Assembly: GCA_003248805.1 (NCBI GenBank)
Contig: QFQY01000011.1
Coordinates: 74,849 to 138,848 of the forward strand
Reading direction: 5' to 3'
Length of the DNA stretch: 64,000 nt
Source: Chelatococcus sp.
GTDB lineage: Bacteria > Pseudomonadota > Alphaproteobacteria > Rhizobiales > Beijerinckiaceae
Below the pieces are notes generated by a model. The model was given only the letters and a program-made list of their open reading frames with translations. It searched no databases and had not been told where the DNA came from. This document shows positions 45,352-53,687 of this stretch, one piece after another (the stretch's first letter is position 1; each line of letters starts with the position of its first letter). Both the position numbers and the translations under genes were made by a program.

Positions 45352-47304
45352 ATGCGCACTTTCGTTTTCCGCCCGAGCGCCGATGCCGAGCGCACGGCGC
45401 GTGCGCTGCGCACTCACGGCCACGAGCCGCTCGTGGCGCCGCTGTTCAGGACGGTGCGGCTGGAGAGCTCGGCGCCGGACGGGCCGTTCGCCGCCATCGT
45501 CCTGACGAGTGGCAATGCCGTGCCGTTTCTCGCCGAAGGACCGGCCGAATGGCGGGGCCTGCCGGTCTTCGCGGTCGGCGCGCGCACGGCCGCCACCGTC
45601 CACGAGGCGGGATTCGGTGATGTCCGCAGTGCCGATGGCGACCGCAACGCGCTGATCGCGCTGATTCGCGGGGCGTTGCAGGTCCCGGCGCGGCTGTTGC
45701 TGATCGCCGCCCGCGACCGCCAGGAGGATGTGAGCGAGCGGCTCGCCGAAGCCGGGTTCGAGGTCGCGACCTGGATCGCCTATGCGGCCGAGGCGGCGGA
45801 CGAATTGCCGCAGGAGGCTGCCGAGGCCCTCAGGCGCGGCGAGGCCGACGCGGCTCTGCATTACTCGGCGAGGGGCGCGCGCACCTTCCTCGCTCTGGCC
45901 GGCGCGGCCGGCGTTCTGCCCGAAGCGCTGGAACTCACCCATGTGGCGCTCTCCGTCGATGTCGCGGCCCCGCTGATCTCCGCCGGTGCCGGCACCGTGC
46001 TCGTGGCGGAACATCCCGAGGAGGCGGGCCTGCTCGCGGCGCTCGACCAGATGTCCGCTCGCAATCGTGCCGCCGGGGATGCTAGTCAGGAGGGGCCGCC
46101 GCCCGAGACCGACAAGGACGCGATGACCGAGCCAGACACTACCTCGCCGCGCCGCGGCCGCTCGCGCCGGACCGCGCCGACCATCGAGCTGAAGGCCGAC
46201 GACGTTTCGCAGGCGGCTCCGGCAGAGGCTGCCGCCGAGCCCGAGGTTGCGTCGGCTGCTGCGGTCGAAGGTTCGGGCGCGGATGCGCATCCGCCCGAGG
46301 CCGTGCTGCCGACCGAGGCGCTGCCGGCGGAATTCTCGCCGCCGGAGGAGCCGCCGGCCGCGCCCGTGGCGGCCCCCCAGCCGGCCGAGACCCCGCTGCC
46401 CTGGCGCGCCTTGGCGGTGACCGGCTTGCTCGGCGGCGTGGTCGGGGCCGGCCTGGCGCTTTTCGGCGCCAGCCGCGTGATGCCTTCCGCCGCGCCGGAG
46501 CAACTGGCCGATCTCGGGCGCCGGATCGAAGCGCTTCAGACGTCGGTCGCGGCGGTCGATCGCAAGTCAGGCACGGCGGCCGAGTCCGCTGCCAGGGCCG
46601 TCGCCGAGGCGCAGGCCGCAGTCTCCCGAGCCGGCGAACTCGCCAAGGCGCAGGGCGGGGCGGTCGATCCGGCCGCGCTCTCGGCGCTGGGCGCGCAGGC
46701 CCAGCAGGCGCAGGCCGGCGTGTTGTCTCTCGGCCAGAGGCTGGCGGCGGTCGAGACGCTGGCCAAAACCAATGCGGGGCCGAGCGGTCAGGCCCTCGCC
46801 GCCGCGCGGCTGGTCCTGGCGGACCGGGTGCGTGGGGCCATCTCCAGCGGCCGCCCCTTCGCCGCCGATGTCGCGGCGCTGGTTCGCGGTGGGGTGCCTG
46901 CCGAGCAGGTCGCGGCCCTGGAAGCCGTCGCCGCGTCGGGCGCACCGACGGTTCCGGCGCTGCTGACGCAGTTCAAGGCGCATCGCACGATGTTCGCGCG
47001 GGAGCTCGCGCCCGCCTCCGGGGATTGGCAGTCGCGCCTGCTGGCGCTTGCGAGCCGGATCGTCACCGTGCGCCCCGTCGGCGATACCGGCGCCAAGGAT
47101 CCCGCGACGCTGCCTATCCGGATGGAGGCCGCGATCGAGGGCGGAGACATCGTGGCGGCCGCGGCGCTGTGGGATCAGCTGCCGGAGCCGGCGCGGCGCG
47201 CCAGCGCCGATTTCGGAGCGGCCTTGCGCAAGCGCGCGCAGGCTGATGCGGCCATCGCGAAAATCGCGCAGGATGCAGTCGCGGCCCTCGGCGTGGCCGG
47301 CTGA
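45352..47304 (+). CDS. hemD: Uroporphyrinogen-III synthase fused in frame to a mitofilin/HemX-like membrane region
   Basis: One uninterrupted reading frame of 650 codons. Residues 1-235 are a HemD domain (two lobes, with FRPSADAERTARAL, LTSGNAVPFL, YSARGARTFL), which closes the linear tetrapyrrole to uroporphyrinogen III. Residues 240-350 are a low-complexity Pro/Ala/Glu linker. A single membrane helix (about 352-376) is followed by a coiled-coil and a mitofilin-like C-terminal domain (COG4223 type). In many alphaproteobacteria these are two genes. An internal ATG at 46123 (codon 258) could start the second part alone, but no strong ribosome site precedes it. ATG at 45352 has AGGGAG upstream. 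hemC, often directly upstream, is absent here. Confidence 0.88.
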   Translation: MRTFVFRPSADAERTARALRTHGHEPLVAPLFRTVRLESSAPDGPFAAIVLTSGNAVPFLAEGPAEWRGLPVFAVGARTAATVHEAGFGDVRSADGDRNALIALIRGALQVPARLLLIAARDRQEDVSERLAEAGFEVATWIAYAAEAADELPQEAAEALRRGEADAALHYSARGARTFLALAGAAGVLPEALELTHVALSVDVAAPLISAGAGTVLVAEHPEEAGLLAALDQMSARNRAAGDASQEGPPPETDKDAMTEPDTTSPRRGRSRRTAPTIELKADDVSQAAPAEAAAEPEVASAAAVEGSGADAHPPEAVLPTEALPAEFSPPEEPPAAPVAAPQPAETPLPWRALAVTGLLGGVVGAGLALFGASRVMPSAAPEQLADLGRRIEALQTSVAAVDRKSGTAAESAARAVAEAQAAVSRAGELAKAQGGAVDPAALSALGAQAQQAQAGVLSLGQRLAAVETLAKTNAGPSGQALAAARLVLADRVRGAISSGRPFAADVAALVRGGVPAEQVAALEAVAASGAPTVPALLTQFKAHRTMFARELAPASGDWQSRLLALASRIVTVRPVGDTGAKDPATLPIRMEAAIEGGDIVAAAALWDQLPEPARRASADFGAALRKRAQADAAIAKIAQDAVAALGVAG

Positions 47305-47321
47305 CGGAGGCTGGAAGGTTC

Positions 47322-48965
47322 ATGGTTCGGGTTCTTCTCTACCTCGCCGTCTTCGCCGCTCTGGCGGTGGGTGCCGTCTGGCTCGCCGACCGGCCGGGCG
47401 AGGTGGCCGTCGTCTGGCAGGGCTACCGCATCGAGACCAGCGTCGCGATCGGCGCGATCGGCGTGGTGCTGCTGGCGATGCTCGCCATGCTGCTCTGGAC
47501 CGTTCTCCGCTTCGTGCTGGGGCTTCCCTCCGCCTTCAGCTTCGCCTCGCGCGCCCGGCGCCGGGCGCGGGCGTTCGAGGCGGTCTCGCGCGGCATGGTC
47601 GCGGTCGGGGCGGGCGATCCCGTCGCGGCCGGGCGCTATGCCGGGGAGGCCCGCCGCTTCGCCGCCTCCGAGCCGCTGACGCTGCTGCTGGAGGCGCAGG
47701 CGGCCCAGCTCGCCGGAGATCGCGGTGCGGCGGAGGCGGCCTTCAAGGCGATGCTCGACAAGCCCGAGACGCGGGTGCTCGGCCTGCGCGGCCTGTTCGT
47801 CGAGGCGCGTCGGCGTGGCGACGCTGCGGCGGCGCGTGCCTTTGCCGACGATGCGGTGCGTCGTTCGCCCTCGCTGGCCTGGGCCAATGACGCGATGCTC
47901 GATTTCCACACCGGCGCGGGCGACTGGCAGGCGGCGCGCACCGCCGTCGAGCGCCGTGCCGCGCTGCGTCTGGCGGACAAGGCCGAAGCCAGGCGCCAGC
48001 GGGCGGTGCTGCTCGCCGCCGAAGCGCTGGAAGCGCGCGACGGGGAGCCGGAGCGGGCGCTCGCCGCCGCGCTCGAGGCGGTTAAGCTCGCGCCGGGGCT
48101 GACGCCCGCGGCCGCCCTGGCGGGCCGGATGCTGTCCGAGCGCGGCGATATCCGCAAGGCGGCGAAGCTGCTCGAGGCCGCCTGGAAAGAGGTGCCGCAT
48201 CCCGATGTGGCGGCCGCCTATCTCGACGTCCGCTCGGGCGACAGCGCGCAGGACAGGCTGGCGCGGGCCGTCACGCTGTCGAAGCTCAAGCCGGCCGATC
48301 CGGAGAGCGCGCTCACCGTTGCGGGCGCCGCCATCCATGCCCGCGACTTCCAGAAGGCGCGGGAGGTGCTGAAGCCGGTTCTGGCCGGCGGGGCCACGGT
48401 GCGCGCCTGCCTGCTGATGGCGGAGCTGGAAGAGGCGGAGCACGGTGCGGCCGGGCGCGTGCGCGAATGGCTGGCACGGGCCACCCGGGCGCAGCGCGAT
48501 CCAGCCTGGGTCGCCGACGGTCTGGTCTCTGATGTCTGGATGCCGGTCTCGCCGGTGTCCGGGCGGCTCGACGCCTTCGTCTGGAGCGTGCCGCCGGCCG
48601 CCCTCGGCCATCTCGACGCGAACATGGACGACGTCCTCGCCGATCTCGACGACTCGGCTCCACTGCTCGAAGCGCGGGCCGAGCCCGTCGTCGATGCCGA
48701 GCCCGTGGTGACCTCCGTCGCTGCGCCCGCCGCGCCTGCACCGGCCGAGAGCGTCGCGAAGCCGGCGGTCGAGCCGGCTCCGACCCCGGCCTCGGCCGAG
48801 GTTGAGAGCGAGGCGGTGCCCGTTCCGAAGCCCGCTGCCGCACCCGCGTCCGGCACGGGCGCCAAGCCGGTGATCTTCCCGGTCTCGCACGCGCCCGACG
48901 ATCCGGGCCCCGACGATATCGAGACCGATCCGGCCAAGAAGGCGCGCTTCCGGCTGTTCGGATAG
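47322..48965 (+). CDS. hemY: HemY-type tetratricopeptide membrane protein
   Basis: A 547-residue inner-membrane protein. Two N-terminal helices (LLYLAVFAALAVGAVWLA and a second from about 41 to 62) enclose the HemY_N domain with VVWQGYRIET. Then come TPR-like helical repeats to about residue 430, and a long Pro/Ala/Val-rich acidic tail ending KKARFRLFG. It follows the hemD fusion by 17 bases. This is the proteobacterial HemY of the hemCDXY cluster, not the Gram-positive protoporphyrinogen oxidase of the same name. Exact role is unsettled. Confidence 0.9.
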   Translation: MVRVLLYLAVFAALAVGAVWLADRPGEVAVVWQGYRIETSVAIGAIGVVLLAMLAMLLWTVLRFVLGLPSAFSFASRARRRARAFEAVSRGMVAVGAGDPVAAGRYAGEARRFAASEPLTLLLEAQAAQLAGDRGAAEAAFKAMLDKPETRVLGLRGLFVEARRRGDAAAARAFADDAVRRSPSLAWANDAMLDFHTGAGDWQAARTAVERRAALRLADKAEARRQRAVLLAAEALEARDGEPERALAAALEAVKLAPGLTPAAALAGRMLSERGDIRKAAKLLEAAWKEVPHPDVAAAYLDVRSGDSAQDRLARAVTLSKLKPADPESALTVAGAAIHARDFQKAREVLKPVLAGGATVRACLLMAELEEAEHGAAGRVREWLARATRAQRDPAWVADGLVSDVWMPVSPVSGRLDAFVWSVPPAALGHLDANMDDVLADLDDSAPLLEARAEPVVDAEPVVTSVAAPAAPAPAESVAKPAVEPAPTPASAEVESEAVPVPKPAAAPASGTGAKPVIFPVSHAPDDPGPDDIETDPAKKARFRLFG

Positions 48966-49019
48966 CGAGCGTCGCGAAAAAGCGTGCGGTCGACCGCCGC
49001 GCGCCTTATAGCCGGGCCG

Positions 49020-50057
49020 ATGATCCCCACGACGAACGAAACGGCGGCTTTGCCGGCCGTGACCCTGCAGGTCGGCGACGAACAGGCCGGCCAGCGCCTC
49101 GACAAGGCGCTGGCGCTGATGGCCGGCGAGATTTCGCGCGCACGGCTCCAGCAGGTCATCAAGGAGGGCGGCGTCAGCCTGAACGGCGCCGTGACGACCG
49201 ACGCCAGCCGCAAGGTCGTGGCGGGCGACGTGCTCATGCTGACGATGCCGGAGGCGAAACCGGCGGCGCCCGTCGCGCAGAACATTCCGCTCGTGGTCGT
49301 CTATGAGGACGACCAGCTCATCGTCATCGACAAGCCGGCCGGGCTCGTCGTCCATCCCGCGGGCGGGCACGAGGACGGCACGCTGGTCAACGCGCTCATC
49401 GCCCATTGCGGCGAAAGCCTGTCCGGCATCGGCGGGGTCAAGCGGCCGGGCATCGTGCACCGTCTCGACAAGGACACGAGCGGGCTGCTGGTCGTCGCCA
49501 AGACCGACCGCGCGCATAAGCGGCTGGCGGCGCAGTTCGCCGATCACGGCCGCACCGGCCCGCTGCAGCGCGCCTATCTCGCTTTGGTCTGGGGTGTGCC
49601 GCGCCTTCACCAGGGCACGATCGACGCGCGGATCGAGCGCTCCAACCGCAATCGCGAGAAGATGATGGTGGTCAAGGAGGAGCGCGGCCGGGAGGCGATC
49701 ACGCATATCAGCCAGATCGAGCGCTATCCGCCGCTGTTCAAGGGGCGCGAGGAGACCGAGGCGCTGGCGAGCCTGATCGAGTGCCGGCTGGAGACGGGGC
49801 GGACGCATCAGATCCGCGTCCATATGAGCCATATCGGCCACCCGCTGCTCGGCGACCAGCTCTACGGTTCCGGCTTCGCCACCAAGGCCAGCCGCCTGCC
49901 GGAGGCGGCGCGGCAGGCGCTCGCCGATCTCGGCCGGCAGGCCCTGCATGCCGCCGTGCTCGGCTTCGCCCATCCGACGACGGGCGAGGAACTGCTCTTC
50001 GAGTCGGAGCCGCCGGCCGACTTTGCAAATCTGCAATCGGCTCTCGCGAGTCTGTGA
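49020..50057 (+). CDS. rluD: RluA-family pseudouridine synthase (RluD-like)
   Basis: A 345-residue enzyme. The N-terminal S4 RNA-binding domain (about 20-80: RLDKALALMAGEISRARLQQVIKEG) is followed by the catalytic domain with HRLDKDTSGL, whose Asp is the nucleophile, and the ETGRTHQIRVHM motif. RluD modifies helix 69 of 23S rRNA; the closest E. coli paralogues, RluA and RluC, are alternatives. ATG at 49020 chosen as the start of the conserved region. It is directly upstream of rpoH, an order common in Rhizobiales. Confidence 0.9.
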   Translation: MIPTTNETAALPAVTLQVGDEQAGQRLDKALALMAGEISRARLQQVIKEGGVSLNGAVTTDASRKVVAGDVLMLTMPEAKPAAPVAQNIPLVVVYEDDQLIVIDKPAGLVVHPAGGHEDGTLVNALIAHCGESLSGIGGVKRPGIVHRLDKDTSGLLVVAKTDRAHKRLAAQFADHGRTGPLQRAYLALVWGVPRLHQGTIDARIERSNRNREKMMVVKEERGREAITHISQIERYPPLFKGREETEALASLIECRLETGRTHQIRVHMSHIGHPLLGDQLYGSGFATKASRLPEAARQALADLGRQALHAAVLGFAHPTTGEELLFESEPPADFANLQSALASL

Positions 50058-50081
50058 GGTCGGAAGCGGCCTTCGCCGCCT

Positions 50082-50108
50082 TTCCGTCACGCTTTTCTGG
50101 CTTATACT
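50082..50108 (+). promoter_or_regulatory. Candidate rpoH promoter
   Basis: TTCCGT at 50082-50087 and TATACT at 50103-50108 with 15 bases between (16 if TTTCCG is used), 25 bases after the rluD-like stop and about 166 before the rpoH ATG. The long leader leaves space for RNA-level control. Weak -35; by-eye prediction. Confidence 0.35.
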
Positions 50109-50273
50109 GCTCTTCCGGAATGCGGATGGCCAAGGGGGCGCCGCAAAGCGACGGGCCTGACTGAACCTATGTATGGTTCGCGTGTTGGCTTTGTCGCGGT
50201 ATCCGAGACCTGCGCGAAGGTTGATCGCGCGGCAGGCCTGCCGCGATGCGGGGGCCTGGAAAGGAGAACGAGC

Positions 50274-51170
50274 ATGGCCAGCGCTGCACTGCCCGTCCTG
50301 TCCGCGGAAGGCGGGCTGTCACGTTATCTCGACGAAATCCGCAAGTTCCCGATGCTGGAACCGAACGAGGAATTCATGCTGGCGAAGCGCTGGCGTGAAC
50401 ATGGCGACCGCGACGCGGCGCACAAGCTCGTGACCTCGCATCTGCGCCTCGTCGCCAAGATCGCCATGGGCTATCGCGGCTACGGCCTGCCGATCGGCGA
50501 GGTCGTGTCGGAAGGCAATGTCGGCCTGATGCAGGCGGTCAAGCGCTTCGAGCCCGACAAGGGCTTCCGGCTCGCGACCTATGCGATGTGGTGGATCAAG
50601 GCCTCGATCCAGGAGTACATCCTGCGGTCCTGGTCGCTGGTGAAGATGGGCACCACCGCCAACCAGAAGAAGCTGTTCTTCAACCTGCGCAAGGCGAAGA
50701 GCAAGATCTCGGCGCTGGGCGAAGGGGATCTGCGCCCCGACCAGGTGAAGCAGATCGCGACCAAGCTCGGCGTCAACGAGCAGGACGTGGTCGACATGAA
50801 CCGCCGGCTCGGCGGCGACGCCTCGCTGAACACGCCACTGCGCGAGGACGGCGAAGGCGAGTGGCAGGATTGGCTCGTGGACGATTCCGAGAGCCAGGAA
50901 CGCCGGCTCGCGGATTCCGAGGAAAGCCAGAACCGCCACACCGCGCTGCGGGAAGCGCTGGAGGTCCTGAACCCGCGTGAGCGCCGCATCTTCGAGGCCC
51001 GCCGCCTCGCCGAGGATCCGATCACGCTGGAGGAGCTTTCGGAGGAGTTCGGCGTCTCGCGCGAGCGCGTGCGCCAGATCGAGGTCCGTGCCTTCGAGAA
51101 GGTGCAGGAGGCGGTGAAGAAGGCGATCGTCAGGATCGAGGCGCCGCATGCGGCGCTGCCCGCCGCCTGA
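50274..51170 (+). CDS. rpoH: RNA polymerase heat-shock sigma factor (sigma-32)
   Basis: A 298-residue sigma-70 family group 3 factor that directs heat-shock gene transcription. Region 2 contains LVTSHLRLVAKIAMGYRGYGLPIGEVVSEGN-type sequence and the -10 recognition part RLATYAMWWIKASIQEYILRSWS. The RpoH box follows (QKKLFFNLRKAK), diagnostic for the family. Region 4 has the helix-turn-helix LEELSEEFGVSRERVRQIE. ATG at 50274 has AAGGAG eight bases upstream. A terminator hairpin follows. Confidence 0.96.
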   Translation: MASAALPVLSAEGGLSRYLDEIRKFPMLEPNEEFMLAKRWREHGDRDAAHKLVTSHLRLVAKIAMGYRGYGLPIGEVVSEGNVGLMQAVKRFEPDKGFRLATYAMWWIKASIQEYILRSWSLVKMGTTANQKKLFFNLRKAKSKISALGEGDLRPDQVKQIATKLGVNEQDVVDMNRRLGGDASLNTPLREDGEGEWQDWLVDDSESQERRLADSEESQNRHTALREALEVLNPRERRIFEARRLAEDPITLEELSEEFGVSRERVRQIEVRAFEKVQEAVKKAIVRIEAPHAALPAA

Positions 51171-51196
51171 CCGCCGGTTCGATCGCGAGAGTTTGC

Positions 51197-51228
51197 AGGG
51201 CGCGGGCGACCGCGCCCTGTTTCGTTTC
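51197..51228 (+). terminator. Terminator after rpoH
   Basis: AGGGCGCG (51197-51204) and CGCGCCCT (51211-51218) form an eight-base stem with a six-base loop, followed by the T-rich GTTTCGTTTC. It is 27 bases after the rpoH stop and ends before the convergent DUF2125 gene. Confidence 0.7.
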
Positions 51229-51247
51229 GGCCGGGCGAGCGCGCGGC

Positions 51248-52282
51248 TCAGTAGAGCGGTGCGAGCGGTGGCAGCGGCAGGCGGAACGGGCCGATATAGG
51301 TCCGGCCTTCCCGCAGGACGACGGGCGGCAATGTCGTCAGACCCGGGGCGGCGCCGGCCGGCGGCTTGCCGCCGAGCAGGCCGCCCAGCCCGGCCGTGAG
51401 GCCCCCGATCCGGATGCCGCCGATCTGGTCGATGCCCGCGACGCCGGCCTGGATCTGGCCGGCGACGCGATGCGTCTGGTCGAGCAGCAGGCGGCCGCTG
51501 GCCTCGAGCCTCGCCGGACCTTTCGTCGAGGCCAGCTTCGAGAGTTCGAGGCCTCCGCCGGCGCCGCGCCAGCTCTCCAGCGCATCGGGATTGAAGCCGA
51601 GCCGGAAGGAGTCCGCCTTGGTCAGGATCGCGCGCAGATCGAGCGTGCCGGGATCGCTCGTGCCGAGCAGCGCATCGATCTCGGGCAGCACGGTGCCGTT
51701 GGCGGTCAGCGCGAGGTCGACCGCCTGCTCGTCCTCGGGTCGCGTTGGATTGCGGCGCAGATGCAGCTCCATCGTGCTCGCGCGCCAGGTGCCGGGAGGG
51801 GCGTCGGGCGCCGTCAGGGTCAGAACGGGCTCGCTCGCGACCAGCGCGAACTCCTCGGGGCTGCGATGGGTGAGGCTCGCCTGGAGCCGGGTCCAGCTCG
51901 CGCCGAGAACGCGGCCCTCGGGCAGCGTCGCGCGCAGCGGGCCGGTGGCCTGCAGGATGACCTGACCGGGGGTGTAGATCTGGCCGACGCCGAGAACGGG
52001 CCCGGTCTCGACGCGCACCGTCTCGGGCCAGCGCGTGGAGGTCAGCGCGAGCGAGGCGCAACGCAGTTCGATGCGGAAGGGAAAGCCGCCGATGCTGCGG
52101 TCGGCACACGACCAGTTGCGGCCGCGCTCGGCCTCCCGCGCGATGGCGACGTCGATGGCCTCGCCGGCGCGTCCGCGGGCATAGAACCAGAAGCCGGACC
52201 AGCCGAGGGCGAGGAGCAGCAGCAGGACGACGGGCGCGTAGAGGCCGAGGCGGCTGCGGCGCGGCGGGGTCGGGATGGTCAT
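51248..52282 (-). CDS. DUF2125 domain-containing protein
   Basis: A 344-residue envelope protein. One N-terminal membrane anchor (LYAPVVLLLLLALGWSGFWFY) is followed by a large periplasmic beta-rich domain. It has the family's early pattern of paired cysteines (NWSCADRSIGGFPFRIELRCASL) and repeated strands, and a proline-rich end. Function unknown; common near the ftsEX-plsC and cyclotransferase genes in Rhizobiales. ATG at 52282 chosen; one more ATG lies 15 bases upstream. Convergent with rpoH. Confidence 0.85.
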   Translation of the reverse strand: MTIPTPPRRSRLGLYAPVVLLLLLALGWSGFWFYARGRAGEAIDVAIAREAERGRNWSCADRSIGGFPFRIELRCASLALTSTRWPETVRVETGPVLGVGQIYTPGQVILQATGPLRATLPEGRVLGASWTRLQASLTHRSPEEFALVASEPVLTLTAPDAPPGTWRASTMELHLRRNPTRPEDEQAVDLALTANGTVLPEIDALLGTSDPGTLDLRAILTKADSFRLGFNPDALESWRGAGGGLELSKLASTKGPARLEASGRLLLDQTHRVAGQIQAGVAGIDQIGGIRIGGLTAGLGGLLGGKPPAGAAPGLTTLPPVVLREGRTYIGPFRLPLPPLAPLY

Positions 52283-52363
52283 GCGGCGTGAATCCATTGC
52301 GCTGAGGCGGGCGGATCGTCAGATCGCCGCGCGTCCTACCGGACGGCGATGCGGCGATCTATC

Positions 52364-52487
52364 ATTTTGTTCCAGCATCGGATTTCTCCGAAAAGAGCAT
52401 TCCACTTCCCGGGCCGATCATCTAACGCTTTGTTTCAGCATCGGCTTTCCCGAAAGCCGGGTTCCCCTTTTCGGGCCGATGCTCTAG
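52364..52487. repeat. Two tandem copies of the palindromic repeat seen at 4988-5052
   Basis: Two 62-base units, 52364-52425 and 52426-52487, in the same orientation. The cleaner second unit contains TTTCAGCATCGGCTTTCCCG, then GGGTTC and TTTTCGGGCCGATGCTCTAG; CAGCATCGG and CCGATGCTC are its inverted ends. The first unit is more degenerate (GATCATCTAA in place of GATGCTCTAG). Together they fill the gap between the divergent DUF2125 and ChaC-like genes. Confidence 0.88.
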
Positions 52488-52583
52488 CTCGCGAAAAGGG
52501 CGGACACCAGAGCGCCCCGCTTCGCGCACCTTGTGCGGGCGGCCAAGCTCAAGCAGGTCCTCGCGGCCGAATTAGGGACGGGC

Positions 52584-53159
52584 ATGACGGCGAAGACGGG
52601 TGCGGACGATCTCTGGGTCTTCGGCTACGGCTCCCTGATCTGGCGGCCGGGCTTCGCCTTCGAGGAGAGCGTGCAGGCAAGGCTGCATGGCTACCACCGT
52701 TCGCTCTGCATCTTCTCGCATGTGCATAGGGGGACGCCGGAGCGACCCGGCTTGGTGCTCGGGCTCGATCGGGGCGGCGTCTGCCGGGGTCTCGCCTTCC
52801 GTGTCGCGGCCGGGCAGGCGGAGCCGACCATCGCCTATCTGCGCGAGCGCGAGCAGGCGACCGCCGTCTATCTCGAGCGGCGGCTGCCGCTGAGGCTCGC
52901 CGATGGCAGGCAGGTGACCGGGCTCGCCTATGTCGCGGACCGGCGGCATCTGCAATATGCCGGGCGGCTCGCGCCCGAGGCGCTGCTGGCTCTCGTCCGC
53001 CAAGGCAGGGGCAGTTCCGGCGAGAATCCCGACTATGTCCTGCAGACGCACGAGCATCTGCGCCGGATGGGCGTGTACGATCCGGTTCTCGCGGCGCTGG
53101 CGGAGCAGCTCGCTCCGGGCATCGGCGCGGCGCATCCGCCTGTCGGCAAATCCCCCTAG
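52584..53159 (+). CDS. Gamma-glutamylcyclotransferase, ChaC-like
   Basis: A 191-residue enzyme of the ChaC/GGCT group, which breaks down glutathione to 5-oxoproline and cysteinylglycine. The substrate-binding loop is VFGYGSLIWRPGF, the conserved YLxxRE-like helix includes TIAYLREREQ, and the late glutathione-binding segment is GENPDYVLQTHEHLRRMGV. ATG at 52584 chosen; a GTG 51 bases upstream is possible. Its stop TAG (53157-53159) is part of a hairpin of the repeat family at 53156-53181. Confidence 0.92.
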   Translation: MTAKTGADDLWVFGYGSLIWRPGFAFEESVQARLHGYHRSLCIFSHVHRGTPERPGLVLGLDRGGVCRGLAFRVAAGQAEPTIAYLREREQATAVYLERRLPLRLADGRQVTGLAYVADRRHLQYAGRLAPEALLALVRQGRGSSGENPDYVLQTHEHLRRMGVYDPVLAALAEQLAPGIGAAHPPVGKSP

Positions 53160-53181
53160 AGCATCGGCCCCGATACTCTAG
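53156..53181. repeat. Short palindrome related to the repeat ends
   Basis: CTAGAGCATCGG and CCGATACTCTAG flank CC, pairing except for one position. These are the ends of the 52364-52487 repeat without its middle. It overlaps the TAG stop of the cyclotransferase gene. Confidence 0.75.
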
Positions 53182-53205
53182 CGCGCAAACACGCGCCGCG
53201 CGCCC

Positions 53206-53595
53206 TCACACCTCCGGCGTCAGATCGCGCAGGGCGGCGCGGCGGCTGGCGCCGTCCTCCGCGAGCAGGTGGACATGGATTTCGGTCGCGCCCGCCGCGA
53301 CGGCCGTGCCGCGCCAGCGCTCCAGCGCGGCCTCGATGCCGAGTGGGCCGCTCTCGCGCGCGGCGATGATCCGGCGTTCGGCCGAGATCGCGAGCAGCAC
53401 CGCATCGCTGAAGCCGAGGGCGTGATCGTCCTGTGCCGCGAAGACCGAGGCGACATAGCGCCGGCCCGAGCGGCCGCGCCAGGCGGTGAAGCGACGGCTC
53501 GCGCTTCCTGCGAGGCTGCGCAACGGCGCTTCCCTCGCAGGCGTCGGCAGGTCGGCGAAAAGGTCGTCTGCGAACTGACGTACGGGAACAGCCAT
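53206..53595 (-). CDS. Conserved hypothetical protein
   Basis: A 129-residue soluble protein with no named domain that I recognise. It starts MAVPVRQFADDLFADLPTP. Strands such as RRYVASVFAAQDD and DAVLLAISAERRIIAARESG and a C-terminal TEIHVHLLAEDGASRRAALRDL suggest an alpha/beta fold. The start at 53595 is well supported by AAAGGAGG about seven bases upstream. Last gene of the ftsE-ftsX-ydcF-plsC group, 92 bases after plsC; the strong ribosome site suggests high expression. Confidence 0.75.
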   Translation of the reverse strand: MAVPVRQFADDLFADLPTPAREAPLRSLAGSASRRFTAWRGRSGRRYVASVFAAQDDHALGFSDAVLLAISAERRIIAARESGPLGIEAALERWRGTAVAAGATEIHVHLLAEDGASRRAALRDLTPEV

Positions 53596-53687
53596 GTTGT
53601 TCCTCCTTTGTTCCATCAAGATGGGAACGGAAAGGAGGCGTGTCAAGGCGGGACGAAGGCGGGCAGGGGGGCTGCTGCCGCTCTTTG

